Of a stretch of 64,000 nucleotides of DNA, positions 52,163-60,113 are shown piece after piece. How positions within the stretch are numbered: the stretch's first letter is position 1; each line of letters begins with the position of its first letter. This DNA is from UBA1672 sp033851915. GTDB lineage: Bacteria > Pseudomonadota > Alphaproteobacteria > Micavibrionales > Micavibrionaceae. The notes beneath the pieces are model-generated. The model was not told the origin of the DNA, did no database searches, and saw nothing but the letters and a program-made list of their open reading frames with translations. The stretch covers positions 1 through 64,000 of the forward strand of contig JAWSVM010000012.1 in the NCBI GenBank assembly GCA_033851915.1. Reading direction: 5' to 3'. Made by a program: the position numbers and the translations under genes.

Positions 52163-52767
52163 CAGATTTTTCATTAGAAGATCAATGTGACGGTATAGTC
52201 TGCGGATTGGATGAAGTTGGGCGCGGCCCTTTGGCTGGCCCCGTCGTGGCAGCATGCGTGATTATCCCCAAAGACAAAAGGATGCTCGACTTTATTTCAG
52301 AAATCCAAGACAGCAAAAAACTATCTGCCAAGAAACGCGAAGAGCTTTACGATAAAATAACGACGCACTTCCCTTATGCTATATCCGAAATCACACCCGA
52401 AGAAATTGACGATATCAATATCCTGCAAGCCTCTCTCAAGGCGATGAAGACGGCGCATGATACATTGGATAACATTGAATATGCTCTCGTTGACGGAAAT
52501 AAAGCGCCACAACTCAGCTCCCAAACCATGACCGTTGTGAAGGGCGATTCCAAATCAAAGACAATTGCCGCCGCCTCCATCATTGCAAAGGTGCATAGAG
52601 ACCGCATCATGCTGGCTCTATCAAAGCAATACCCACATTATGGTTGGAGCAATAATTCAGGCTACCCCACCAAGCAACATCGCGCCGCCATCCAAGAACA
52701 TGGCATCACACCACATCATCGCAAGAGCTTTGCACCCGTTCGAAACTTTATTGAATCGCAACAATAG
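52159..52767 (+). CDS. rnhB: Ribonuclease HII
   Basis: 202 residues: GLDEVGRGPLAGPVVAACV (catalytic DE), DSKKLSAKKRE, VDGNKAP and KGDSKSKTIAAASIIAKVHRDRIM. Cleaves RNA in RNA/DNA hybrids and at single ribonucleotides. Overlaps pepN; the ccrM promoter begins in its 3' end. Confidence 0.96.
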   Translation: MTDFSLEDQCDGIVCGLDEVGRGPLAGPVVAACVIIPKDKRMLDFISEIQDSKKLSAKKREELYDKITTHFPYAISEITPEEIDDINILQASLKAMKTAHDTLDNIEYALVDGNKAPQLSSQTMTVVKGDSKSKTIAAASIIAKVHRDRIMLALSKQYPHYGWSNNSGYPTKQHRAAIQEHGITPHHRKSFAPVRNFIESQQ

Positions 52768-52894
52768 TTTAGATAAGAAACGACTTATAAGCTGTTGAGT
52801 CCGCAATAAAATAATATCTTTTTTTCTTGACCCGGAGTCCATAATGACTCATGATTCGCTCCTAACTCTCATAAGGAATATAGAATGTCGAGTC
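52753..52894 (+). promoter_or_regulatory. ccrM promoter with six GANTC sites
   Basis: GANTC sites occur at 52753, 52797, 52835, 52846, 52853 and 52890. A -35-like TTGACC (52827-52832) with 17-bp spacing leads to CATGAT (52850-52855), a weak -10 box, and sites 52846 and 52853 overlap it. In Caulobacter, full methylation of GANTC sites in the ccrM promoter turns transcription down; the same feedback is inferred here. Confidence 0.65.
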
Positions 52895-53988
52895 AAAAAA
52901 AAGATTTACCCACAGAGTCTATTATAATTGGTGACTGCGTAGAAAATATGCGCAAAATCCCCAAGGGCTCGGTTGATTGCATCTTTGCTGACCCGCCTTA
53001 TAATTTACAGCTTGGCGGAGATTTACACCGCCCGAATAATTCAAAAGTTGATGCGGTTGATAATGATTGGGATCAATTCGACAGCCTGCAAGCATACGAC
53101 GAATTTACACGCGAATGGTTAAGTGCCGCACGTGACACATTAACCGATGATGGCTCAATCTGGGTGATCGGCAGTTATCACAATATTTTCCGCTTGGGCT
53201 ATATCTTACAAGATATGGGTTTCTGGATTTTAAACGATATTATCTGGCGCAAATCCAACCCGATGCCAAATTTCCGTGGACGACGCTTTACAAATGCACA
53301 TGAAACAATGATCTGGGCATCAAAATCTAAAAAATCTAAATATTACTTCAATTATGATTCCATGAAGGCATTGAACGAAGACCTACAAATGCGTAGCGAT
53401 TGGTACTTACCACTTTGCACAGGCGCAGAACGTTTAAAGGATGAGAACGGGAAAAAAGCACACCCAACGCAAAAGCCTGAATCTTTACTCAGCCGCGTGA
53501 TTATGGCTTCAACTCGTAAAGGCGATGTGGTGCTTGATCCATTCTTTGGAACGGGCACAACAGGCGCAGTCGCTAAAAAACTTGGGCGTTCATTCATCGG
53601 ACTGGAACGTGATGAAGTTTATGCTGACTATGCCAAGAAACGCATTGCTGCAATTGATCCACTAAAAGATAACTTGATCGACACAAAACCGAAACGTGAA
53701 TTACCACGCGTTCCATTTGGCACCCTCATTGAACGCGGCTTGTTAGAGCCTGGCGCGGTACTAACAGACTCCAAGAAACGTCATAAGGCCACAGTGCATG
53801 CAGACGGCTCTATCATGGTTCAAAACCGCATTGATAACCTGCGCGGCTCTATCCATAAAATGGGAGCCGCAGTTCAAGATGCGCCTTCCTGTAATGGCTG
53901 GACATATTGGCACTATAAAGATGGGAAGAAGTCCCTGCCAATAGATAACCTACGTGAACAAATACGTGCCGAGCAAGGCAATGCCTAG
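52885..53988 (+). CDS. ccrM: CcrM-type adenine DNA methyltransferase (GANTC)
   Basis: 367 residues. Beta-class order: DPPYNLQLGGDLHRP motif IV (about residue 35) first, then the target region, then DPFFGTGTTGAVAKKLG (about 217). The C-terminal extension after residue 270 (IERGLLEPGAVLTDSKKRHKATVHADGSI) is the DNA-binding domain characteristic of CcrM. It methylates adenine in GANTC and couples replication to gene control. Overlaps folB. Confidence 0.95.
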   Translation: MSSQKKDLPTESIIIGDCVENMRKIPKGSVDCIFADPPYNLQLGGDLHRPNNSKVDAVDNDWDQFDSLQAYDEFTREWLSAARDTLTDDGSIWVIGSYHNIFRLGYILQDMGFWILNDIIWRKSNPMPNFRGRRFTNAHETMIWASKSKKSKYYFNYDSMKALNEDLQMRSDWYLPLCTGAERLKDENGKKAHPTQKPESLLSRVIMASTRKGDVVLDPFFGTGTTGAVAKKLGRSFIGLERDEVYADYAKKRIAAIDPLKDNLIDTKPKRELPRVPFGTLIERGLLEPGAVLTDSKKRHKATVHADGSIMVQNRIDNLRGSIHKMGAAVQDAPSCNGWTYWHYKDGKKSLPIDNLREQIRAEQGNA

Positions 53989-54346
53989 CATTACAAAGAC
54001 AGATACAGTCTTTATCAAAGACCTCATAATCGAGATGTCTGCGGGGATCTACGATCATGAAAAGGCGAGTAAGCAACGTGTCATCATCAACATAACGCTA
54101 GACGTTGGCTGTAACGTCAATAAGACACTTTCATCCATAGATGATGTTGTATCCTATGAGGAAATCACAAATAAAGTCCGTAAGATTGCGCTGACAAAGC
54201 ATTACGATTTATTGGAAAATCTAGCCGAGTTACTTGCCTCAGCTTGCCTTGAAAATCCATATGTTCATCAAGTCCACATACGCATAGAAAAGCCAGATAT
54301 CATCAAAGATGTTCACACCGTAGGGATAGAAATCACAAGACCCTGA
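53981..54346 (+). CDS. folB: Dihydroneopterin aldolase
   Basis: About 121 residues from MPSITKTDTVFIKDL. FolB features: MSAGIYDHEKASKQRVIINI (active-site Gly-Ile-x-x-x-E region) and YDLLENLAELLA. Makes 6-hydroxymethyldihydropterin for folate. Start overlaps the ccrM stop by 8 bp. An upstream in-frame ATG would lie inside ccrM. Convergent with the secreted unknown gene. Confidence 0.9.
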   Translation: MPSITKTDTVFIKDLIIEMSAGIYDHEKASKQRVIINITLDVGCNVNKTLSSIDDVVSYEEITNKVRKIALTKHYDLLENLAELLASACLENPYVHQVHIRIEKPDIIKDVHTVGIEITRP

Positions 54347-55345
54347 TTATTGAAGAACACCACCATTTTTGGATAGCTCTTCCAATATCTTATATTGATC
54401 ACCAAGCTTTATATTAAGCTTCCCCTTCTTTTTGCTTCTAACAAAAATTTGGGAATAAAATAATGTCTCTTTCCTTCTATCTGCATAAATTTCATAGCCT
54501 TCAAGGATGCCCATCATACGAACCGCAGTCAAACGACTGGATCTACTTCTTCCCAATAACCCACCATGAGCAAAAATTTTCACTCTAAGGTAAAGATATG
54601 CATCCCTCATCTTATACATTGCTCTTTTAGTTCGGTAGGCAACCTTCTTTATCTTCTTCTTAAATTGCCTATTTTTCTCTCTAGTATAATCGTTCGCCAT
54701 TTTTTCTGACATCGGCACACGCACAACAGTAAGGGGACGGCTAAGCTCTAAAACAACGATTCTAGGATATCCGCTCATCAAAGTTTGATCCTTAACGCAT
54801 GGCTTTCTAAAGGCATCCGTCGCGAACAATTCAAATTTACGAAATGATTGTATTTTATACTCGTCCTGTACGCCAAAAGCAGCATAACGAGTAATATAAT
54901 CACGCAACTTAAGAGGAATTACAAATTCAAACCGCGTGGGAAATTCCGACTTATTATTCCTAATAAAGCTTTTAGCTGCGTCCCTGATGCCGCCCCATTC
55001 AAATTCATCACCAATAAATTTTCGATACATATCACATTCATTAATACGCATAAATTCGTCAACGGCCTCATCATTATCAAGACTATAAACGCCTAACCCC
55101 CAATACATATGTGAGAGAGCCTTAACGGTTGGCTGTTCATACAGATAAACATCATCCGTTCTCTTTCTAGTATTCTGATCAAACTTTTCTGCACCGACAC
55201 CTTGATCGTGCCTTAAATAAACATCAGCATAACCATCCAAAAGTTCCTCTATCTGTGCATACGCAGTTCCTGCGGTCATCAAACCACAAGATATGATAAT
55301 CAAGAAAGCGACGCTGCGAGTCCATGGAATTATATTTTTAAGCAC
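54347..55345 (-). CDS. Secreted protein of unknown function
   Basis: 332 residues with signal peptide MLKNIIPWTRSVAFLIIISCGLMTAGTAYA. The N-terminal part is helical (YLYEQPTVKALSHMYWGLGVYSLDN), a central domain follows (about 150-215, EFVIPLKLRDYITRYAAFGVQD), then an Arg/Lys-rich helical stretch (TREKNRQFKKKIKKVAYRTKR) and a C-terminal beta region. I do not recognise the family. It begins right after folB (convergent) and faces mutY in the same direction. Confidence 0.6.
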   Translation of the reverse strand: MLKNIIPWTRSVAFLIIISCGLMTAGTAYAQIEELLDGYADVYLRHDQGVGAEKFDQNTRKRTDDVYLYEQPTVKALSHMYWGLGVYSLDNDEAVDEFMRINECDMYRKFIGDEFEWGGIRDAAKSFIRNNKSEFPTRFEFVIPLKLRDYITRYAAFGVQDEYKIQSFRKFELFATDAFRKPCVKDQTLMSGYPRIVVLELSRPLTVVRVPMSEKMANDYTREKNRQFKKKIKKVAYRTKRAMYKMRDAYLYLRVKIFAHGGLLGRSRSSRLTAVRMMGILEGYEIYADRRKETLFYSQIFVRSKKKGKLNIKLGDQYKILEELSKNGGVLQ

Positions 55346-55413
55346 AGTAGCTCCAATAAAAATTATTTACACAACGTTTTATACTAACACGACACTTTAA
55401 AAAACACATAGAT

Positions 55414-56499
55414 TTATCCAAAAAATTTGAGCGCTTTTGTGAAAACAGTAGGCATCCCTAATTTCTGAAACGCTTCTTTATCTATCCATTCATAATCTAA
55501 GGGTATATTTCCCTTATCTGAAACCACGCATGAAAACAGAACAAGAGTAAGGTGAAAGTGCGTAAAAACATGCGTAATGTTCACATCGTTTTCTTTCCAT
55601 TGTCCGCTATCTCCCAATAACTCCAAATGCTCCAATGTACCTTCATCTTCAAGCCATTTCGATGTAGGAAAGCCGTACATACCACCTAGTAATCCTTTTT
55701 CAGGGCGCTTATGTATCAGCACATCTCCTTGTGCGTTCGTAACATGATAAACATAGCCATAACGTTTAGGTCTCTCTTTTTTAGGGGCTCGCAACGGGTA
55801 TATCTCAGGCGTGCTTTGCGCATATCCCAAGCAATTTTCATTCAGGGGACACAAAGAACATGCAGGCGATTTTGGCGTACATATCGTTGCGCCCAGATCC
55901 ATCAAAGCCTGTGCATAATCTCCCGTGCGTTTTATAAACCCATCCGTATATAAAGCCGCATATTCCTTCAGATCTTTCTTCCCCTCAGGCACAGCAATTT
56001 TACAGGCATGATAGCGCGCCATCACACGCTCCACATTTCCATCAACTACATTAGCTGGTTTATTAAAGGCAATAGAGGTAATCGCCGCGCTGGTATAATC
56101 CCCTATTCCGGGTAATTTCTGGAGTGCGGCTTGGTCTGATGGAAAGACACCATCATAATCATTGGATACAATCTTCGCGCATTTATGAAGGTTTCGCGCC
56201 CGCGCATAATAGCCAAGCCCTGCCCAATTGCTCATCACATCATCATTATCCGCCTTGGCCAGCGCATGAACATCGGGCCATTTTTGCGTGAATTTCAGGA
56301 AATACCTAATAACGGCTTGCACCGTCGTTTGCTGCAACATCACCTCGGAAAGCCAAACACGGTATGGGTCAGCCAGATCACCATCTAAAGCCCTCCACGG
56401 CAAAACGCGCCGGTGAACATCATACCAGTCCAGAACTTTTTTACGAAAAATCGTGGGCTTATCTGTGTTTATATTTTCAACTATGCTACAAATTGTCAT
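55414..56499 (-). CDS. mutY: A/G-specific adenine DNA glycosylase
   Basis: 361 residues. HhH-GPD: EVMLQQTTVQAVIRYF (catalytic Glu), VDGNVERVMAR (catalytic Asp), the [4Fe-4S] ligands CTPKSPACSLCPLNENC, and a C-terminal NUDIX-like domain (KRPEKGLLGGMYGFPTSKW). Removes A opposite 8-oxoG. Divergent from dciA; its promoter lies in the 24 bp between them. Confidence 0.95.
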   Translation of the reverse strand: MTICSIVENINTDKPTIFRKKVLDWYDVHRRVLPWRALDGDLADPYRVWLSEVMLQQTTVQAVIRYFLKFTQKWPDVHALAKADNDDVMSNWAGLGYYARARNLHKCAKIVSNDYDGVFPSDQAALQKLPGIGDYTSAAITSIAFNKPANVVDGNVERVMARYHACKIAVPEGKKDLKEYAALYTDGFIKRTGDYAQALMDLGATICTPKSPACSLCPLNENCLGYAQSTPEIYPLRAPKKERPKRYGYVYHVTNAQGDVLIHKRPEKGLLGGMYGFPTSKWLEDEGTLEHLELLGDSGQWKENDVNITHVFTHFHLTLVLFSCVVSDKGNIPLDYEWIDKEAFQKLGMPTVFTKALKFFG

Positions 56500-56523
56500 G
56501 TATAAAATCGAGACCTTAAATTA

Positions 56524-57006
56524 ATGCGCCCATTATCAGAATCCACAGCACGTGTTGCCAGCAAAAACTTTTCCCGCAAACATATTGCTTTGGGGCGCGT
56601 TGTCAATCAGTGGGACGAAATCATGGGCAGTGAATTTGCCGACAAGGCGCAGCCCGTCAAAATAAATTACCGAAAAGCAACAAAATCAAAAGAGCGAACA
56701 GTTACACTGGACATTGCCACGACCAGTTCATACGCAACAATATTGCCTTACCAAAAAGATGTAATATTAGAGCGCATCAATCAACTGTTCGGAAAGCAAT
56801 GGATTACCGACATTCGTTTTGTGGTGGGAAACATTATAGAAGCCCCAATTTCACGGAAAAAAATCATTTCTCCCTTGACGCAGGGGGAAAAAAAATATCT
56901 ATCGGGGGTGCTTGATCAAATAGATGACCCTGAATTTAAAGAAAAACTGGAAAGTTTGGGTAAAGCTTTAATATCAGACACAAAGTCATCGGAAAGGACA
57001 TCATGA
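56524..57006 (+). CDS. dciA: DciA-like (DUF721) replicative helicase loader
   Basis: 160 residues: MGSEFADKAQPVKINYRK...TVTLDIATTSSYATILPYQKDVILERINQLFGKQWITDIRF is the DUF721/DciA domain. DciA loads DnaB helicase in bacteria lacking DnaC. The C-terminal tail (SPLTQGEKKYLSGVLDQIDDPEFKEKL) is the usual helical extension. Overlaps efp by four bases. Confidence 0.85.
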   Translation: MRPLSESTARVASKNFSRKHIALGRVVNQWDEIMGSEFADKAQPVKINYRKATKSKERTVTLDIATTSSYATILPYQKDVILERINQLFGKQWITDIRFVVGNIIEAPISRKKIISPLTQGEKKYLSGVLDQIDDPEFKEKLESLGKALISDTKSSERTS

Positions 57007-57575
57007 AAGTAAACGCAATCACACTACGCTCCGGCAATATTATTGAGCATAACGGCAAACTCTGCATGGTCGTGAAAAATGACATTCAGCAGCCTGGTAA
57101 AGGCGCATCTGTATCACAGATAGAAATGCGCGATATCCGTACGGGTAATAAAGATAACGTGCGCTTCCGTACACAGGAAACCGTGGAACGTATACGCCTT
57201 GATCAAACAGAATACCAATTCTTATATCTTGCCGGTGATGATGTTAATCTGATGAACACAGAAACATACGATCAAATCACAGTTACAAAATCCGATATGG
57301 GTCCACAAGCCGCTTACCTGCAAGAAAACATGATGATAGAAGTTGAATCACATGAAGGTGAGCCACTGGGCTTTAAATTACCTGACCGCATTATCCTTGA
57401 AATTGTTGAGGCAGAGCCTGTAATTAAAGGACAAACTGCAACCACATCATATAAGCCTGCCATTTTGGATAATGGTGAGAAAGTTATGGTTCCCCCTCAT
57501 ATCGAGGTTGGCACAAAAGTTGTCGTCAAACTCGAAGATGGCGTCGGAACATATTTAGAGCGTTATAAAGGCTAA
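57003..57575 (+). CDS. efp: Translation elongation factor P
   Basis: 190 residues, three-domain EF-P. The tip loop reads NDIQQPGKGASVSQ, with the lysine that is modified in many bacteria at PGK. No epmA/earP is in the window, so the modification type is unknown. Relieves stalling at polyproline. Between dciA and suhB. Confidence 0.95.
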   Translation: MKVNAITLRSGNIIEHNGKLCMVVKNDIQQPGKGASVSQIEMRDIRTGNKDNVRFRTQETVERIRLDQTEYQFLYLAGDDVNLMNTETYDQITVTKSDMGPQAAYLQENMMIEVESHEGEPLGFKLPDRIILEIVEAEPVIKGQTATTSYKPAILDNGEKVMVPPHIEVGTKVVVKLEDGVGTYLERYKG

Positions 57576-57620
57576 CAAACCAATCATATAAAAACACATC
57601 GTAAATAAGGAAAAAATAAA

Positions 57621-58418
57621 ATGGCAGCACAAACGCCTGTAATGAATGTAATGATGCGCGCAAGTGAAAAAGCAGCGCGGACTCTATTGAGAGACTTTAA
57701 TGAAGTTGAGCATTTGCAAGTCTCGGAAAAAGGCCCCGGTGATTTTGTGTCTGCCGCAGATCGCAGATCAGAAGAAATCATTTTCGAGGAGCTAAAAAAA
57801 GCACGCCCTGATTATAGCTTCCTAATGGAAGAATCCGGCGTAGTCGCTGGCAAAGATTCCGACTATCGCTGGATCATTGATCCGCTTGATGGCACCACAA
57901 ATTTCCTTCACGGAATCCCACATTGGGCAATTTCAATCGGCCTTGAACATAAAGGGCAAATGATTGCAGGCCTTATCCATGACCCCGTTAAAGACGAAAT
58001 TTTCCATGCGGAAAAAGGCAAAGGCGCGTTCATGCGTCGTAGTCGCTTGCGTGTATCAGGACGTAACGACCTTATGAATGCCACCATTGCAACAGGCGCA
58101 CCACGCAGATCACAAGCACAGAAAGACCAATTCATTGCTGAATACGCGGCTATGCAGTCTGTAGCACCAGGCCTTAGACGCTTTGGCGCGGCTGCACTTG
58201 ATCTGGCCTATGTCGCTGCTGGACGCTACGAGGGCTTTTGGGAACGCGATTTGAAAGCATGGGATATCGCCGCCGGAATCCTTATTGTAAAAGAAGCTGG
58301 GGGTTTTATTTCAGATATTGATGACATTCGTAAGAATCCAGTAGATACTGGTAATATTCTTGCGGCCAATGAACAACTTTTTGATTCTATCGGAAAGGTG
58401 CTTAAAGCCGTTAAATAA
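57621..58418 (+). CDS. suhB: SuhB-like inositol monophosphatase
   Basis: 265 residues. Motifs: FLMEESG, IDPLDGTTNFLHGIPHWAISI and WDIAAGILIVKEAGG, the Mg2+-dependent phosphatase set. Substrates include inositol phosphates and possibly other sugar phosphates; SuhB also acts in rRNA transcription in E. coli. 45 bp after efp. Confidence 0.92.
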   Translation: MAAQTPVMNVMMRASEKAARTLLRDFNEVEHLQVSEKGPGDFVSAADRRSEEIIFEELKKARPDYSFLMEESGVVAGKDSDYRWIIDPLDGTTNFLHGIPHWAISIGLEHKGQMIAGLIHDPVKDEIFHAEKGKGAFMRRSRLRVSGRNDLMNATIATGAPRRSQAQKDQFIAEYAAMQSVAPGLRRFGAAALDLAYVAAGRYEGFWERDLKAWDIAAGILIVKEAGGFISDIDDIRKNPVDTGNILAANEQLFDSIGKVLKAVK

Positions 58419-58442
58419 ACTTACAAAGAAAGGGCACTGATT

Positions 58443-59135
58443 TTGAGAATATTTAACACCCTCGAACGCCCTTTCCTTTTGGTGTCTTTGATTGCACTGA
58501 GCAACCTAATCACCCCTCTTGCGGCTATCGCAGAAGAGACCATCCCCATTCCGCCTAGAAGACCCGATGTTCTGAACGTTTCTCCTGCCTACATAGAAGA
58601 GCTTCGCAACAGAGAAAATCATCAGAATGTTTATAGCCCCGCCTCGGACGTTACGTTTACCAATGAGGATCTCGAACGCGAAATCACTAAAATAGATAGC
58701 GCCGAACTCTTTAGAATTCTGAAGCCAAACCATACATTAGCAGCATTTGCCCCCACACCGGCGCACAAACCATTATTAAACGCGATAGAGCCTGCTGCAC
58801 AAGAAGACGAACCTGAAACCACCTTAGTAAGCTTCACACTCAAGCCAAAACAAATTACTCTGGATAAGAACTTACATTACTTCTTGGAAAAGCACGCTCT
58901 AAGGATTTTGAACGAAGATAAAAATCTGGAAATTCATATCCACGCTTATGCCACCCCTATTCCGGGTGAAGCCTATAGTGATGTTAGATTATCCCTCGCC
59001 CGCGCTTTAGAGGTGAGAAGCTTTCTTATCGATAAAAATATAGAAGCAAGCCGCCTGAAATTAACCCCTGTAGGGCATGACAAAGACGACGGCAGTAATG
59101 ATCGCATTGATCTGGTTTTCATGGCTAAAGAATAG
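58443..59135 (+). CDS. OmpA-C-domain periplasmic protein
   Basis: 230 residues. Signal region FLLVSLIALSNLITPLAAIA, a proline-rich linker PIPPRRPD, then from about 125 an OmpA-like peptidoglycan-binding domain (ITLDKNLHYFLEKHALRILNEDKNLEIHIHAYATP...LSLARALEVRSFLIDKNIEASRLKLTPVGHDKDDGSNDRIDLVF). It probably anchors to cell wall. 24 bp after suhB. Confidence 0.8.
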   Translation: MRIFNTLERPFLLVSLIALSNLITPLAAIAEETIPIPPRRPDVLNVSPAYIEELRNRENHQNVYSPASDVTFTNEDLEREITKIDSAELFRILKPNHTLAAFAPTPAHKPLLNAIEPAAQEDEPETTLVSFTLKPKQITLDKNLHYFLEKHALRILNEDKNLEIHIHAYATPIPGEAYSDVRLSLARALEVRSFLIDKNIEASRLKLTPVGHDKDDGSNDRIDLVFMAKE

Positions 59136-59264
59136 ATCATTATGCGCGACGAAACATCAATATCGATATGTGGATAAAAAAAACTGCACCAGTGCTGTAT
59201 TTCTTGACTTTTCAAAGATTTAGGTATGGTATGGGGCGTTATTTGTAAATTATGGAGTTCTACT

Positions 59265-60065
59265 ATGTCAAAAACCGAAGATAAACCCAACGAAACAACT
59301 GAAGAAACAAAAAAATCACCTATTGGTATGATTTTTGCCATTCTCGTCCTTCTTGCAATCGTCATCGTTGTCGGTTTAACAAATAACGCCAAGGTTACAA
59401 CATCTGAGCCAACTGAAATTGCCGAATCTGTGGAAACAGAACAAGACACAAGCACAGATGCAACACAAACAGCTCAAGCCCCGGATGGCACAGAAACAAT
59501 CACGCAGGAGGTATCCGCTGATTTTGATTTGGAAAAGGCTTCAACACCACGCATATTGGGTAATTCCGATGCGCCAATAAAAATTTCAGAGCATAGCTCC
59601 TTCACATGTGGCGGCTGCGCAATGTTCCATAAGGGCAATTTTAAAAAGATAAAAGAAGAATACATTGATACAGGCAAAGCCTATATCGTGTTCGATGATT
59701 TTCCACGTAACAAATATGATATTATAATCGGAGCCGTTGCACGTTGTGTTCCGGAAGACGCCTACTTCAATTTTGTACAGCTTCTTTTTGAAACACAAGA
59801 AAATTGGCTAAATGAAGAGTATCTGACACACCTGAAACAGAATGCTAAATTAACAGGTGCCAGTGACGCGCAAATTAATAATTGCCTGAACAGCACAGAG
59901 CTTCATAAAGTACTTGCTGAACATCAAGAAGCAGCAAGTAAAGATCACGGTGTAAAATCAACACCAACTCTAGTGATTAATGATAGCGTTGTTGTAAGTG
60001 GCCTTGATCCATACGCAACAATTAAAGCAGCATTAGAAGCAGCACTCGTTAAACCTGCCGAATAA
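59265..60065 (+). CDS. Membrane-anchored DsbA-like thiol oxidoreductase
   Basis: 266 residues from the ATG at 59265. One N-terminal membrane helix (IGMIFAILVLLAIVIVVGL), a Thr/Glu/Gln-rich linker, then a DsbA/thioredoxin fold with CGGC (FTCGGCAMFH), FDDFPRN, and cis-Pro STPTLVIND. DsbA-family proteins before smc are usual in alphaproteobacteria. Likely introduces or shuffles disulfides in exported proteins, for example the cysteine-rich family of this window. TTGACT and TGGTAT upstream may be its promoter. Confidence 0.85.
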   Translation: MSKTEDKPNETTEETKKSPIGMIFAILVLLAIVIVVGLTNNAKVTTSEPTEIAESVETEQDTSTDATQTAQAPDGTETITQEVSADFDLEKASTPRILGNSDAPIKISEHSSFTCGGCAMFHKGNFKKIKEEYIDTGKAYIVFDDFPRNKYDIIIGAVARCVPEDAYFNFVQLLFETQENWLNEEYLTHLKQNAKLTGASDAQINNCLNSTELHKVLAEHQEAASKDHGVKSTPTLVINDSVVVSGLDPYATIKAALEAALVKPAE

Positions 60066-60113
60066 TCCGGCAGGCGCACACCACCAATAGTGAGTAAAGG
60101 CATTCGATTATAA

